Shown here one piece after another: positions 1 through 8,859 of a stretch of 34,796 bases of DNA. The position numbers and the translations under genes are program-made. Each line of letters starts with the position of its first letter. Position 1 is the first letter of the stretch. Source of the stretch: a virus; the IMG/VR virus record IMGVR_UViG_3300008107_000257, positions 1 to 34,796 of that record; one strand, 5' to 3'. Under the pieces are notes generated by a model. That model was not told where the DNA came from and ran no database searches. It saw nothing but the letters and a program-made list of their open reading frames with translations.

Positions 1-1
1 A

Positions 2-29
2 TATTTATAAGGGATTCATTATATTTATA
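2..29 (+). promoter_or_regulatory. Pair of TATTTATA elements before the first giant fibre gene
   Basis: Two exact copies of TATTTATA lie at 2-9 and 22-29, and the second ends 20 nt before the ATG at 50. The same octamer recurs in most of the longer gaps of this window, so it is a candidate phage late-promoter -10 element. It is the reverse complement of the T4 late box TATAAATA, so equivalence to that box is not claimed. Promoter activity is inference. Confidence 0.35.
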
Positions 30-49
30 AAAAAGCTGGAAAGTAAAGA

Positions 50-3000
50 ATGGCAATTAGTAATCTATTAACAGGAAGGGTAAGGGTAGTTTCACCTAAA
101 AATGTAACATCAGATAGGTATCAGTTTTTGGATTTATCCCAAGCTGAACCAAATTTAGGTGTCCCTAATTTCTCCGCATCACTTTCTGGTTCTCCAGCTA
201 TCGTAGTTTCAGATGACCAGGGTAATAGAGGATTTGTAAGAAGTTTAGATTTAGATAGAGCAACTGGAGCATTCACAGGCTCATTTACTGGTTCATTTAC
301 TGGTTCTTATTTTGGAGATGGTAGAGATTTATTTAACCTACCAAATGCAACATTTATAGCAAGTGGTTCATCTACTGCATCTTTTGTAGAAGGTGATTTA
401 TTAATTAATACAAATGCTAGAGTTCAGGGTGATTTATATGTAGATGATACAATTTATGCCGAAAGTATAATTGTATCTTATATATCATCTTCAATAATTT
501 ATTCGTCTGGTTCTAATGTTTTTGGTGATAATTACGATGATACACAACAATTTACTGGTTCTGTATTAGTTAGTTCATCTATTATTGTAAATGATATTAC
601 AGCATCTCAATCAATTACTGGTTCATTTACAGGCTCTTTCTTTGGAGATGGTAGAGATTTATTTAATTTACCAGTTGCAACAAAACTAGCAACCGGTTCT
701 GTAACTGCATCTGTAACTCCAGAATTTGGATTTAAAGTTGAATCATTGGAAAGCGGGTCATCGTTTACGGGTTCTCTTTTTGTTAGTGGAAATGTTGAAA
801 TTCCATCTGGTAGTGGTTTCTTTAGTGGTAGTGGTGAGGGTTTATTTAACATTCCACTATCAGCACTAAATATAGATTCTTTAGTTGCAACTAAGATTGC
901 AACTGGTTCTGTGACTGCATCGGTAACACCACAAATAGGATTTCAAGTAATATCGGAACAAAGTGGTTCTGAATTTACTGGTTCGATTAATATTAGTGGT
1001 AGTTTATTTGTATCACCATTTAGTGGTTCTATACAATTAGCATCTGGTTCGAATTATTATGGTGAAGGACAATATTTAAGAAATATACCTCGTTCGGCAT
1101 TGACTGAAGATGCATTAATTTCAGCAGAAATAAAATCTGGTTCTGTAACGGCATCCGTATCTCCTAATTTTGGATTTGTAGTTAAATCACCTGATAGTGG
1201 TTCTGAATTTACTGGAAGTGTTGATGTTAGTGGTAGTGTAACTGCATTTGCATTTATAGGAGATGGTTCTCAATTAACAAACGTGCAAGCCGCAGCAGCT
1301 CCTAGAATTGAATCTGGTTCTGTAACTGCATCTGTTTCCCCTAACTTTGGATTTAAAGTAGAATCAATAGATAGTGGTTCTCAATTTACAGGCTCTATTA
1401 ATATAAGTGGTTCTGTATTTATTCCATCTGGTAGTGGTTTCTTTAGTGGTAGTGGTAAGGGGTTATTTGATATTCCTTTTACATCATTTACTGGAGATGC
1501 GTTTAGAATTGCAAGTGGTAGTGTAACTGCATCTGTAACTCCTGAATTTGGATTCAAAGTAGAATCAATTAGAAGTGGTTCTCAATTTACTGGTTCGGTG
1601 AATGTAACTGGTTCTATTTTTATACCAACTGGAAGTGGATTCTTTAGTGGTAGTGGTAAAGGGTTATTTGATATACCTCGTTCGGCACTTACCCCTGATG
1701 CATTATTATCAAATTTAATAGCAAGTGGTAGCGTTACTGCTTCTGTAACACCTGATGATGGGTTTAGGGTAAATTCTTTGGAAAGTGGTTCTAAATTTAC
1801 TGGTTCTCTTTTTGTTAGTGGAAATATTGAAATATTAACAGGTTCTTTTTCTGGTAGTGGTAAAAATTTAAGAGAAATTCCATTGACTGCTATACCTGAT
1901 TTGGATTTATCAAAGATTGGTAGCGGTTCTGTAACAGCATCTATTAGACCTAATGAAGGATTTAAAGTAAATACATTTTCTACCTTTACGGGTAGTATGA
2001 TTATATCAGCATCGGCGATATATTTGCCGAGTGAATCAATACAAACTGTATTTAATGTAACCAATAATGGAGTTAGTCAATATGTTTTTACTGGTGCAAT
2101 TAGTGGTAATAATCCAAGATTAACTTTAGTAAGAGGTATAACATATACATTTAATGTAAACGCACCTGGTCATCCTTTTTGGATTAAAACTTTAGAAACA
2201 ACTGGAACTGGGGATGCATACAATGATGGTGTAACTAATAATGGTGATGATGTTGGTGTAGTTACGTTTACACCACCAGCTGGTTCTCCTAATATATTAT
2301 ATTATATTTGTCAAAACCACTTCGCAATGAAGGGTATTATTGATATTGTTGATAATATTTTACAAAGAGGTCCTGATGTCATAATTAGTGGTAGTTTATT
2401 TGTAAGTGATAGAATTGTAGCAAGAGAAGTAACGGCATCAATTAGTGCATCATATATTCAGGGAGATGGAGCGGGATTATTTAACATTCCTCGTTCAGCG
2501 TTTACTGGAGATTCATTTAGAATTGCATCTGGTTCGGTAACTGCTTCTGTTTCACCTGCATTTGGATTTAGGGTAGAATCTACTGGAATTGGTTCTGAAT
2601 TCAGCGGAAGTATTAATGTGAGTGGTTCTATAACGGCATCGGCTGTAACCGCTGTATCTATGAGTGCATACGATATAAGTGGTTCTTTTGTTGGGGATGG
2701 TAGTAGACTTAGAAATATTGTAATACCACCATTGGAAACCACACAAATAGCAAGTGGTTCGGTAACGGCATCGGCAGCACCTAATACAGGACTTATAGTA
2801 AAATCACCTGATTTTGGTTCACAATTTACGGGTTCTATTTTTGTAAGTGGTAGTAGAGGTATAGAATTAACATCTGGTTCATCTTATTCTGGTAGTGGTG
2901 CTAGATTATTTGATATTCCTAGAACCGCATTAGCACCCGATGCATTAGATACAAATAGAATTCTTTCTGGTTCGGTAACTGCATCCGTTTCACCTACATT

Positions 3001-6000
3001 TGGATTTAGAGTTGAATCAACTCAAAGGGGTTCTCAATTTAGTGGTTCATTATTTTTGAGTGGTTCAGTATTTTTAAGAACTGGCTCGTTTAGTGGTAGT
3101 GGTAGACAATTATTTGATATTCCGGTAGCTGCACTTTCTGATTTAGATACATCAAAAATATTTAGTGGTTCGGTAACTGCATCTGTATCTCCTAATTTTG
3201 GATTTGTAGTAACATCAGTAGCAAGTGGTTCAACATTTAGTGGAAGTTTAATTGTTAGTGGAAGTACTAAATTTATAATGGGAGTATCCGCTTCTGTATT
3301 TAGTGGTAGTGGTGCTGGATTGACAGATATTCCGTTTTCAGCACTTTCTCAAGAATTATTTAGAATTGCATCTGGGTCAGTAACAGCTTCTGCATTACCA
3401 AATAGAGGGTTTGTAGTTGAATCCGCAGTTAGTGGTTCTACATTAACTGGTAGTGTATTTGTAAGTGGTAGTGTAACTATAAATGCTATCAGCGGAGCAT
3501 TAGTATTAGGTTCTTCATCTGCATATTATGGTGAGGGTACTTATTTAAGAAATATTCCTAGAAACGCTTTAAGTGAAGATGCACTTATATCAACTGAAAT
3601 TAAAAGTGGTTCTGTAACTGCATCCGTTTCCCCTAATTTTGGATTTGTAGTTAAATCGGCTGAAAGTGGTTCTGAATTTACTGGTTCGATTGATGTAAGT
3701 GGAAGTGTCACCGTAAAAAGTGGTTCATTCTTTGTTGGTGATGGTAGATTCCTTAATAATATCACACTAGCTAACTTAGCAATTGATTCTACAAAAATAT
3801 TTAGTGGAAGTGCAACTGCATCAATTTCACCAACGGAAGGATTTGAAGTAAATACTCACTCTAGATTTGATGGTAGCTTTATTGTATCATCTTCAGCAAG
3901 AAATACACCTGAATATGCAATAGATACTATATTTTTAGTAACAAATGATGGTAGTGGTGTTTATAATATAAGTAATGCATTGGTAAGTGGTTCAAACCCA
4001 ACCTTAACTTTGGTAAGAGGTATTGAATATACATTTAGTATAGATGCAAGTGGACATCCATTCTGGATTAAAACAGCTCCTGGTAGTGGAACTAATAATG
4101 CATACAATGATGGTGTAACTAATAATGGTGATGATAGTGGAGTTATTACATTTACACCAACATTAGATGCTCCTAATATTTTGTATTATAATTGTGAGTT
4201 GCATTCAGTAATGGGAGGTACTATCAATGTAATTGATGAAATAATAATACCTGCTGAAATTAAATTTATTGGAGATACTAAAATAGAAGGTAACTTAACT
4301 GCTTCAATGTATAGTGGAAGTGGTAGAGGTTTATTTGATATTCCAATCGCAGCAATATCTGGTGATACTGTTAGAATTGCAAGTGGTAGTGTAACTGCAT
4401 CGGTTTCTCCTGATTATGGACTTGTTGTAATTACTCCGTTTACTTCATCATTTGGTGAAGATGGTTCATTTACCGCATCAATTGCTTCACAATTTACTGG
4501 TTCTGTATCTATATCTGGTAGTTTATTTGTAAATGATATAAGTGGTGGTTTGTTTATTGAATCATCATCATTCGTTTATGCTGAAGGACAATTTTTAAGA
4601 AATATACCTCGTTCGGCACTAACTGAAGATGCTTTAATATCTACTGAAATTAAAAGTGGTAGTGTAACAGCATCAGTAGCACCTGATTATGGATTTAGAG
4701 TAATAACTGATTCAACTTCATCAATTGATGAATTGGGTGTATATACTACACAAATTGGTTCTAGATTTACTGGTTCAGTTGATATAAGTGGTAGTTTATT
4801 TATAAACGAAGTAAGTGGAGCAATATATCTTCAATCATCTTCAAATTATTATGGTGAAGGTAGGTATTTAAGAAACATACCTCGTTCAGCATTGACTGAA
4901 GATGCACTTATTAGTACTGAAATTAAATCAGGTTCAGTAACTGCATCTGTAACACCTGATGAAGGATTTAGAGTAATAACTCCATTCACACAATCGCAAG
5001 TTGGTTCTCAATTCACTGGTTCTTCAGAAATTGGTTCTGAATTTACTGGTTCGGTTAGTATTAGTGGGTCTATATCAGCATTTGATGTTACTTCTACTGG
5101 ATTTTTCTTTGGTGATGGTAGATTCATTACGAACGTTGTAGCAACGGCAGCACCATTTATCGCTAGTGGTTCTGCAACGGCATCGGTAGCAAATGGAGAA
5201 GAATTTAGAGTAATAACTGCAGCAACTGGTTCTCAAATCGGTTCTGAATTTACTGGTTCGATTGAAGTTAGTGGTTCATTAAAAGCTGATGATTTAACAG
5301 CAAGAGGATTTATATTTGGTGATGGTAGATTTATTACAAATGTACAAGCATCCGCAGCACCTTTAATAGCAAGTGGTTCAGCAACTGCATCGGTAGCAAG
5401 TGGTGATACCTTTAGAGTAATAACTGCACCATCGTCTGGTTCATTTAAATCTCAATTCACATCATCGGTAGCAATTAGTGGTTCGGTAACGGCATCATTA
5501 TTCATAGGTGATGGTGGTGGTTTATTTAATATCCCACCTGATGCGATTGAAAACTTAGAGTTAGCAAAAATTAACTCTGGTTCTGGTATAGCAATTATTG
5601 ACCCAACTAAATTAGATGTAAACGTACCAATCACAGCAGCACGTTATGATGGTGATGGTAGTGGATTATTTAACATCCCACCCGAAGCGTTAGATGACCT
5701 TAAAATTGATAGAATTCAGTCTGGTTCATTTGAAGCTGTAATTTCTCCAAATAGAGGTTTAGAAATTGGAGCTAGAACATTCGTATCTGGTAACTTAAGT
5801 GTTAGTGGTGGTTTGTTTGTAACTGGTGGTAACGTAATAATAGCAAGTGGTTCATCATTCGTTGGTGATGGTAGTGGAATAACTAATATCAATATTGCTA
5901 ACTTAGCATTTGAAACTTCTATATTAAAGAGTGGGTCATTCACAGCATCTATTTCACCTAATAACGGATTTGTAGTAAATACATCAGCAAGTATTTGGGG

Positions 6001-8740
6001 CGATGTTTATGCTGGGCATGATTTAATAGCCGCTAATAAAGTATTTGCTCCATTAGTTACTGGTTCGTTCTTAGGTACTTATAATTTCCAAGGAGTAGGA
6101 CCTACTGCATCTGCGGAATATGATATTTTAAGATTTGATGAATCTAGAGGATATTTTGTACCTCAACCTGAAACATCATTAACGGAAACTGTATCATTTA
6201 ATAGTGTAAGTGATTTAACTATTGTACACAATTTAGGTATAAGATACCCAATGGTACAGGTTTACGCAACTGGTTCTGAAGACCAAGTATTGCCTGGTCA
6301 AATTATTTCAATTGATGAAGATACAATACAAATTAAATTTGCTGGATTAACATCTGGACATGTTGTAATTGGTAGTGGTGGTTCTCTGATAAATGGTACA
6401 TTACCCGGTGATAGAGTATTTGGAGCAGTATTATCTGCATCATACGCTGTAACTGCAGAGTTTGCAAAAACTGTAGCAGGATTTGATTCCGCATCATTAG
6501 CATCTTTATCGGCATCACTAAGTGATACGGCTCAATATGTAAGAAATAATCAAACATCATCAATGGCTGTGTTTAGTGCCGTAAGTTCTTCATACGCATT
6601 AACCGCATCTTATGTTGAAAACTTAACTGGATTAAATCTAACTGAATATGTAAGAAACGATAGAACATCTTCAATGAGTGTTTTATCAGCATCATTTGCA
6701 TCAACTGCATCTTACGCATTATTTGCACAAAATGCATCAAATGTAGATACATCAAACTTTGTTCAGAATTCACAAACAGCATCAATGTTGGTTGGAACTG
6801 CTTCATTAGCATTCACCGCATCATACGCTCTTTACGCTTTAAATGCGGAAGGGGTAAATACGGCATCGTTCTTGCAGGTAAATAAAGATTCTACAATTAA
6901 CGCAAATTTAACTATAAGTGGAAGTTTAGGTGTAAGTGGTAGTTTGATATTACAAAACATACCATCTGGTTCATCGGAAGATGTAGTAATTTGGAATAGT
7001 GTAACAAAAAGATTAGAAAGAAGAAATATAGTAGCAGCGGTTGGTTCATCTGGAACTACTGGTACTGGTGGTTCATCTGGTTCAAGTGGGTCAAGCGGTT
7101 CATCGGGAACTTCTGGTACAAGTGGAAGTGCGGGTTCAAGCGGAAGTAGTGGTTCTTCAGGAACTTCTGGTAGTGATGGTTCTTCTGGTTCAAGTGGTTC
7201 AAGCGGAAGTAGTGGTTCATCTGGTTCAAGCGGAAGTAGTGGTTCATCTGGTTCAAGCGGTAGCGGAGGAACATCGGGTTCATCTGGTTCAAGCGGAAGT
7301 AGTGGTTCATCTGGCTCATCTGGTTCATCAGGAACTACTGGTTCAAGCGGAAGTAGTGGAAGTAGTGGGACAAGTGGAAGTAGTGGGACAAGCGGAAGTA
7401 GTGGAAGTAGCGGTACAAGTGGTACAACTGGTTCTGACGGTACTTCTGGTTCAAGCGGAAGTAGTGGAAGTAGCGGAACGTCTGGAACTTCTGGTACATC
7501 GGGTACTTCTGGAACGTCTGGTTCTTCTGGTACATCGGGAACTTCTGGTACAAGTGGTTCAAGCGGTAGTGGTGGTTCATCGGGAACTTCTGGAACTTCT
7601 GGTTCTTCTGGTTCTTCTGGAACTTCTGGTTCTTCTGGAACTTCTGGAACTTCTGGTACTAGTGGTAGTGGGGGTACTTCTGGAACTTCTGGTACTAGTG
7701 GTAGTGGGGGTTCAAGCGGTAGTGGAGGGTCATCTGGTACATCAGGAACAAGTGGTACAACTGGTACGGCAGGTAGTGGAGGTACATCAGGAACTTCTGG
7801 TACTTCTGGTTCATCAGCAACTGCTGGTACTGGGGGTAGTTCTGGTAGTAGCGGTAGTGGTGGTACATCTGGTTCATCAGGAACGTCTGGAACTGGTGGA
7901 ACATCGGGAACATCAGGAACTTCTGGTACTTCTGGAAGTGATGGTATAAGTGGTACTTCTGGTACAAGCGGAACTTCTGGCACAAGCGGAACTTCTGGTA
8001 CATCCGGTAGTACGGGTTCTTCTGGAACAAGTGGTACAAGCGGAAGTAGTGGTTCTTCTGGAACAAGTGGTACAAGTGGTGAAGATGGTTCTTCTGGAAC
8101 TTCTGGAAGTAGCGGTAGTAGTGGTTCTTCTGGTACAACAGGCTCTTCTGGAACAAGTGGTAGTGGTGGTACATCCGGAACTTCTGGTTCTAGTGGTAGT
8201 AGTGGGTCATCTGGTACATCTGGTTCTTCTGGTACAACAGGTTCTTCTGGAACAAGTGGTAGTAGTGGTAGCAGTGGAACATCTGGAACTGATGGTACAT
8301 CTGGCTCATCTGGTTCATCAGGAACTTCTGTACAAGTGGAAGTACAGGTTCTTCTGGAAGTAGTGGAAGTAGCGGTAGTAGTGGAACATCTGGAACTGAT
8401 GGTACGTCTGGTTCAGCTGGTTCAAGCGGTACATCTGGTTCGTCTGGTACAACGGGTTCATCTGGTACAACAGGTTCCGATGGTACGTCTGGAACAAGCG
8501 GAAGTGGTGGTTCTTCTGGAACTTCTGGTTCTGATGGTACTTCTGGCTCATCTGGTACAAGTGGTTCTACTGGAACTGATGGTACAAGTGGAAGTACAGG
8601 TTCTTCTGGAAGTAGTGGAACATCTGGAACTTCTGGTTCTGATGGTACAAGTGGAACTACGGGTTCTGCTGGTACAAGCGGCTCTACTGGAACTGATGGT
8701 ACGTCTGGTACAACTGGTAGTAGTGGTACGTCTGGAATAG
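50..8740 (+). CDS. Giant tail fibre protein, 5' part (beta-module repeats, two cupredoxin-like domains, Gly-X-Y rod)
   Basis: This is a structural, probably trimeric tail-fibre protein. Residues 1-210 hold a fibre-like N-terminus with GSFTGSFTGSYFGDGRDLFNL. Residues ~215-1980 hold about 22 copies of a 55-75-residue module reading roughly SGSVTASVSPNFGFVV, then FTGS, VSGS, GDG and LFNIP. Two inserted domains at ~664-772 and ~1290-1395 look cupredoxin-like: H708/C754/H757/M760 and H1336/C1382/H1385/M1388 match the type-1 copper ligand set. Residues ~2040-2110 carry a NLGIRYPMVQVY segment common in phage fibres, and ~2120-2290 are TASYA-rich. A Gly-X-Y rod of Ser and Thr begins at residue 2332. 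From ~8330 this frame turns into Val/Leu/Glu nonsense and stops at 8740, while the Gly-X-Y pattern continues in the -1 frame to 10920. The real product is therefore probably ~3,623 residues. The ATG at 50 follows an A-rich leader (AAGTAAAGA). Family assignment is firm; receptor and domain roles are inferred. Confidence 0.85.
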   Translation: MAISNLLTGRVRVVSPKNVTSDRYQFLDLSQAEPNLGVPNFSASLSGSPAIVVSDDQGNRGFVRSLDLDRATGAFTGSFTGSFTGSYFGDGRDLFNLPNATFIASGSSTASFVEGDLLINTNARVQGDLYVDDTIYAESIIVSYISSSIIYSSGSNVFGDNYDDTQQFTGSVLVSSSIIVNDITASQSITGSFTGSFFGDGRDLFNLPVATKLATGSVTASVTPEFGFKVESLESGSSFTGSLFVSGNVEIPSGSGFFSGSGEGLFNIPLSALNIDSLVATKIATGSVTASVTPQIGFQVISEQSGSEFTGSINISGSLFVSPFSGSIQLASGSNYYGEGQYLRNIPRSALTEDALISAEIKSGSVTASVSPNFGFVVKSPDSGSEFTGSVDVSGSVTAFAFIGDGSQLTNVQAAAAPRIESGSVTASVSPNFGFKVESIDSGSQFTGSINISGSVFIPSGSGFFSGSGKGLFDIPFTSFTGDAFRIASGSVTASVTPEFGFKVESIRSGSQFTGSVNVTGSIFIPTGSGFFSGSGKGLFDIPRSALTPDALLSNLIASGSVTASVTPDDGFRVNSLESGSKFTGSLFVSGNIEILTGSFSGSGKNLREIPLTAIPDLDLSKIGSGSVTASIRPNEGFKVNTFSTFTGSMIISASAIYLPSESIQTVFNVTNNGVSQYVFTGAISGNNPRLTLVRGITYTFNVNAPGHPFWIKTLETTGTGDAYNDGVTNNGDDVGVVTFTPPAGSPNILYYICQNHFAMKGIIDIVDNILQRGPDVIISGSLFVSDRIVAREVTASISASYIQGDGAGLFNIPRSAFTGDSFRIASGSVTASVSPAFGFRVESTGIGSEFSGSINVSGSITASAVTAVSMSAYDISGSFVGDGSRLRNIVIPPLETTQIASGSVTASAAPNTGLIVKSPDFGSQFTGSIFVSGSRGIELTSGSSYSGSGARLFDIPRTALAPDALDTNRILSGSVTASVSPTFGFRVESTQRGSQFSGSLFLSGSVFLRTGSFSGSGRQLFDIPVAALSDLDTSKIFSGSVTASVSPNFGFVVTSVASGSTFSGSLIVSGSTKFIMGVSASVFSGSGAGLTDIPFSALSQELFRIASGSVTASALPNRGFVVESAVSGSTLTGSVFVSGSVTINAISGALVLGSSSAYYGEGTYLRNIPRNALSEDALISTEIKSGSVTASVSPNFGFVVKSAESGSEFTGSIDVSGSVTVKSGSFFVGDGRFLNNITLANLAIDSTKIFSGSATASISPTEGFEVNTHSRFDGSFIVSSSARNTPEYAIDTIFLVTNDGSGVYNISNALVSGSNPTLTLVRGIEYTFSIDASGHPFWIKTAPGSGTNNAYNDGVTNNGDDSGVITFTPTLDAPNILYYNCELHSVMGGTINVIDEIIIPAEIKFIGDTKIEGNLTASMYSGSGRGLFDIPIAAISGDTVRIASGSVTASVSPDYGLVVITPFTSSFGEDGSFTASIASQFTGSVSISGSLFVNDISGGLFIESSSFVYAEGQFLRNIPRSALTEDALISTEIKSGSVTASVAPDYGFRVITDSTSSIDELGVYTTQIGSRFTGSVDISGSLFINEVSGAIYLQSSSNYYGEGRYLRNIPRSALTEDALISTEIKSGSVTASVTPDEGFRVITPFTQSQVGSQFTGSSEIGSEFTGSVSISGSISAFDVTSTGFFFGDGRFITNVVATAAPFIASGSATASVANGEEFRVITAATGSQIGSEFTGSIEVSGSLKADDLTARGFIFGDGRFITNVQASAAPLIASGSATASVASGDTFRVITAPSSGSFKSQFTSSVAISGSVTASLFIGDGGGLFNIPPDAIENLELAKINSGSGIAIIDPTKLDVNVPITAARYDGDGSGLFNIPPEALDDLKIDRIQSGSFEAVISPNRGLEIGARTFVSGNLSVSGGLFVTGGNVIIASGSSFVGDGSGITNINIANLAFETSILKSGSFTASISPNNGFVVNTSASIWGDVYAGHDLIAANKVFAPLVTGSFLGTYNFQGVGPTASAEYDILRFDESRGYFVPQPETSLTETVSFNSVSDLTIVHNLGIRYPMVQVYATGSEDQVLPGQIISIDEDTIQIKFAGLTSGHVVIGSGGSLINGTLPGDRVFGAVLSASYAVTAEFAKTVAGFDSASLASLSASLSDTAQYVRNNQTSSMAVFSAVSSSYALTASYVENLTGLNLTEYVRNDRTSSMSVLSASFASTASYALFAQNASNVDTSNFVQNSQTASMLVGTASLAFTASYALYALNAEGVNTASFLQVNKDSTINANLTISGSLGVSGSLILQNIPSGSSEDVVIWNSVTKRLERRNIVAAVGSSGTTGTGGSSGSSGSSGSSGTSGTSGSAGSSGSSGSSGTSGSDGSSGSSGSSGSSGSSGSSGSSGSSGSSGSGGTSGSSGSSGSSGSSGSSGSSGTTGSSGSSGSSGTSGSSGTSGSSGSSGTSGTTGSDGTSGSSGSSGSSGTSGTSGTSGTSGTSGSSGTSGTSGTSGSSGSGGSSGTSGTSGSSGSSGTSGSSGTSGTSGTSGSGGTSGTSGTSGSGGSSGSGGSSGTSGTSGTTGTAGSGGTSGTSGTSGSSATAGTGGSSGSSGSGGTSGSSGTSGTGGTSGTSGTSGTSGSDGISGTSGTSGTSGTSGTSGTSGSTGSSGTSGTSGSSGSSGTSGTSGEDGSSGTSGSSGSSGSSGTTGSSGTSGSGGTSGTSGSSGSSGSSGTSGSSGTTGSSGTSGSSGSSGTSGTDGTSGSSGSSGTSVQVEVQVLLEVVEVAVVVEHLELMVRLVQLVQAVHLVRLVQRVHLVQQVPMVRLEQAEVVVLLELLVLMVLLAHLVQVVLLELMVQVEVQVLLEVVEHLELLVLMVQVELRVLLVQAALLELMVRLVQLVVVVRLE
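698..5990 (+). repeat. About 22 degenerate fibre-module repeats (165-230 nt each)
   Basis: Tandem diverged coding repeats, each beginning near [IL]-x-SGS[VA]TAS[VI]-x-P and ending near GDGxxLxNIP. Some units are close copies: NIPRSALTEDALIS appears near 1080, 4600 and 4870, with a variant (NIPRNALSEDALIS) near 3550. The seventh and fourteenth units carry the cupredoxin-like inserts, so those two units are themselves about seven modules apart, which suggests block duplication. Later units (~5140-5990) are shorter and more diverged. Confidence 0.85.
8321..8340 (+). other. Frameshift point in the giant fibre gene (one missing G)
   Basis: The sequence reads TCT GTA CAA GTG at 8327-8338, whereas the surrounding repeat consistently reads TCT GGT ACA AGT. 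Restoring one G between 8330 and 8331 fuses the upstream frame (from 50) to the downstream frame (to 10920) in one Gly-X-Y series of ~3,623 codons. No slippery heptamer is evident, so this looks like a one-base deletion (natural, or a sequencing or assembly error) rather than a typical -1 ribosomal frameshift signal. Confidence 0.8.
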
Positions 8741-8859
8741 ATGGGACGAGTGGAACATCTGGTTCAGATGGTACAAGCGGAAGTAGTGGAAGTAGTGGAA
8801 CTTCAGGAACACAAGGTACATCTGGTTCTGATGGTACTTCTGGTTCAAGCGGAACTTCT

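Noticed and set aside
7041-7949. Plus-strand frame with Val/Leu/His/Glu repeats overlapping the rod
   Set aside because: A shifted reading of the same repeat with no complexity beyond the repeat; the in-frame Gly-X-Y reading is continuous with globular domains on both sides.
6832-7983. Long minus-strand frame coding Pro/Val/Glu repeats (PEVPEVPDVP), and a similar one at 13406-14779
   Set aside because: It is the reverse complement of the Gly-X-Y repeat: GGT/TCT/ACA codons read backwards as Pro, Val and Glu without stops. It has no separate leader or conserved non-repeat part.
8321-8340. Programmed -1 ribosomal frameshift at the split of the first giant fibre
   Set aside because: No X-XXY-YYZ slippery heptamer is visible at TCTGTACAAG, and the neighbouring units all carry the extra G, so a one-base deletion explains it better.
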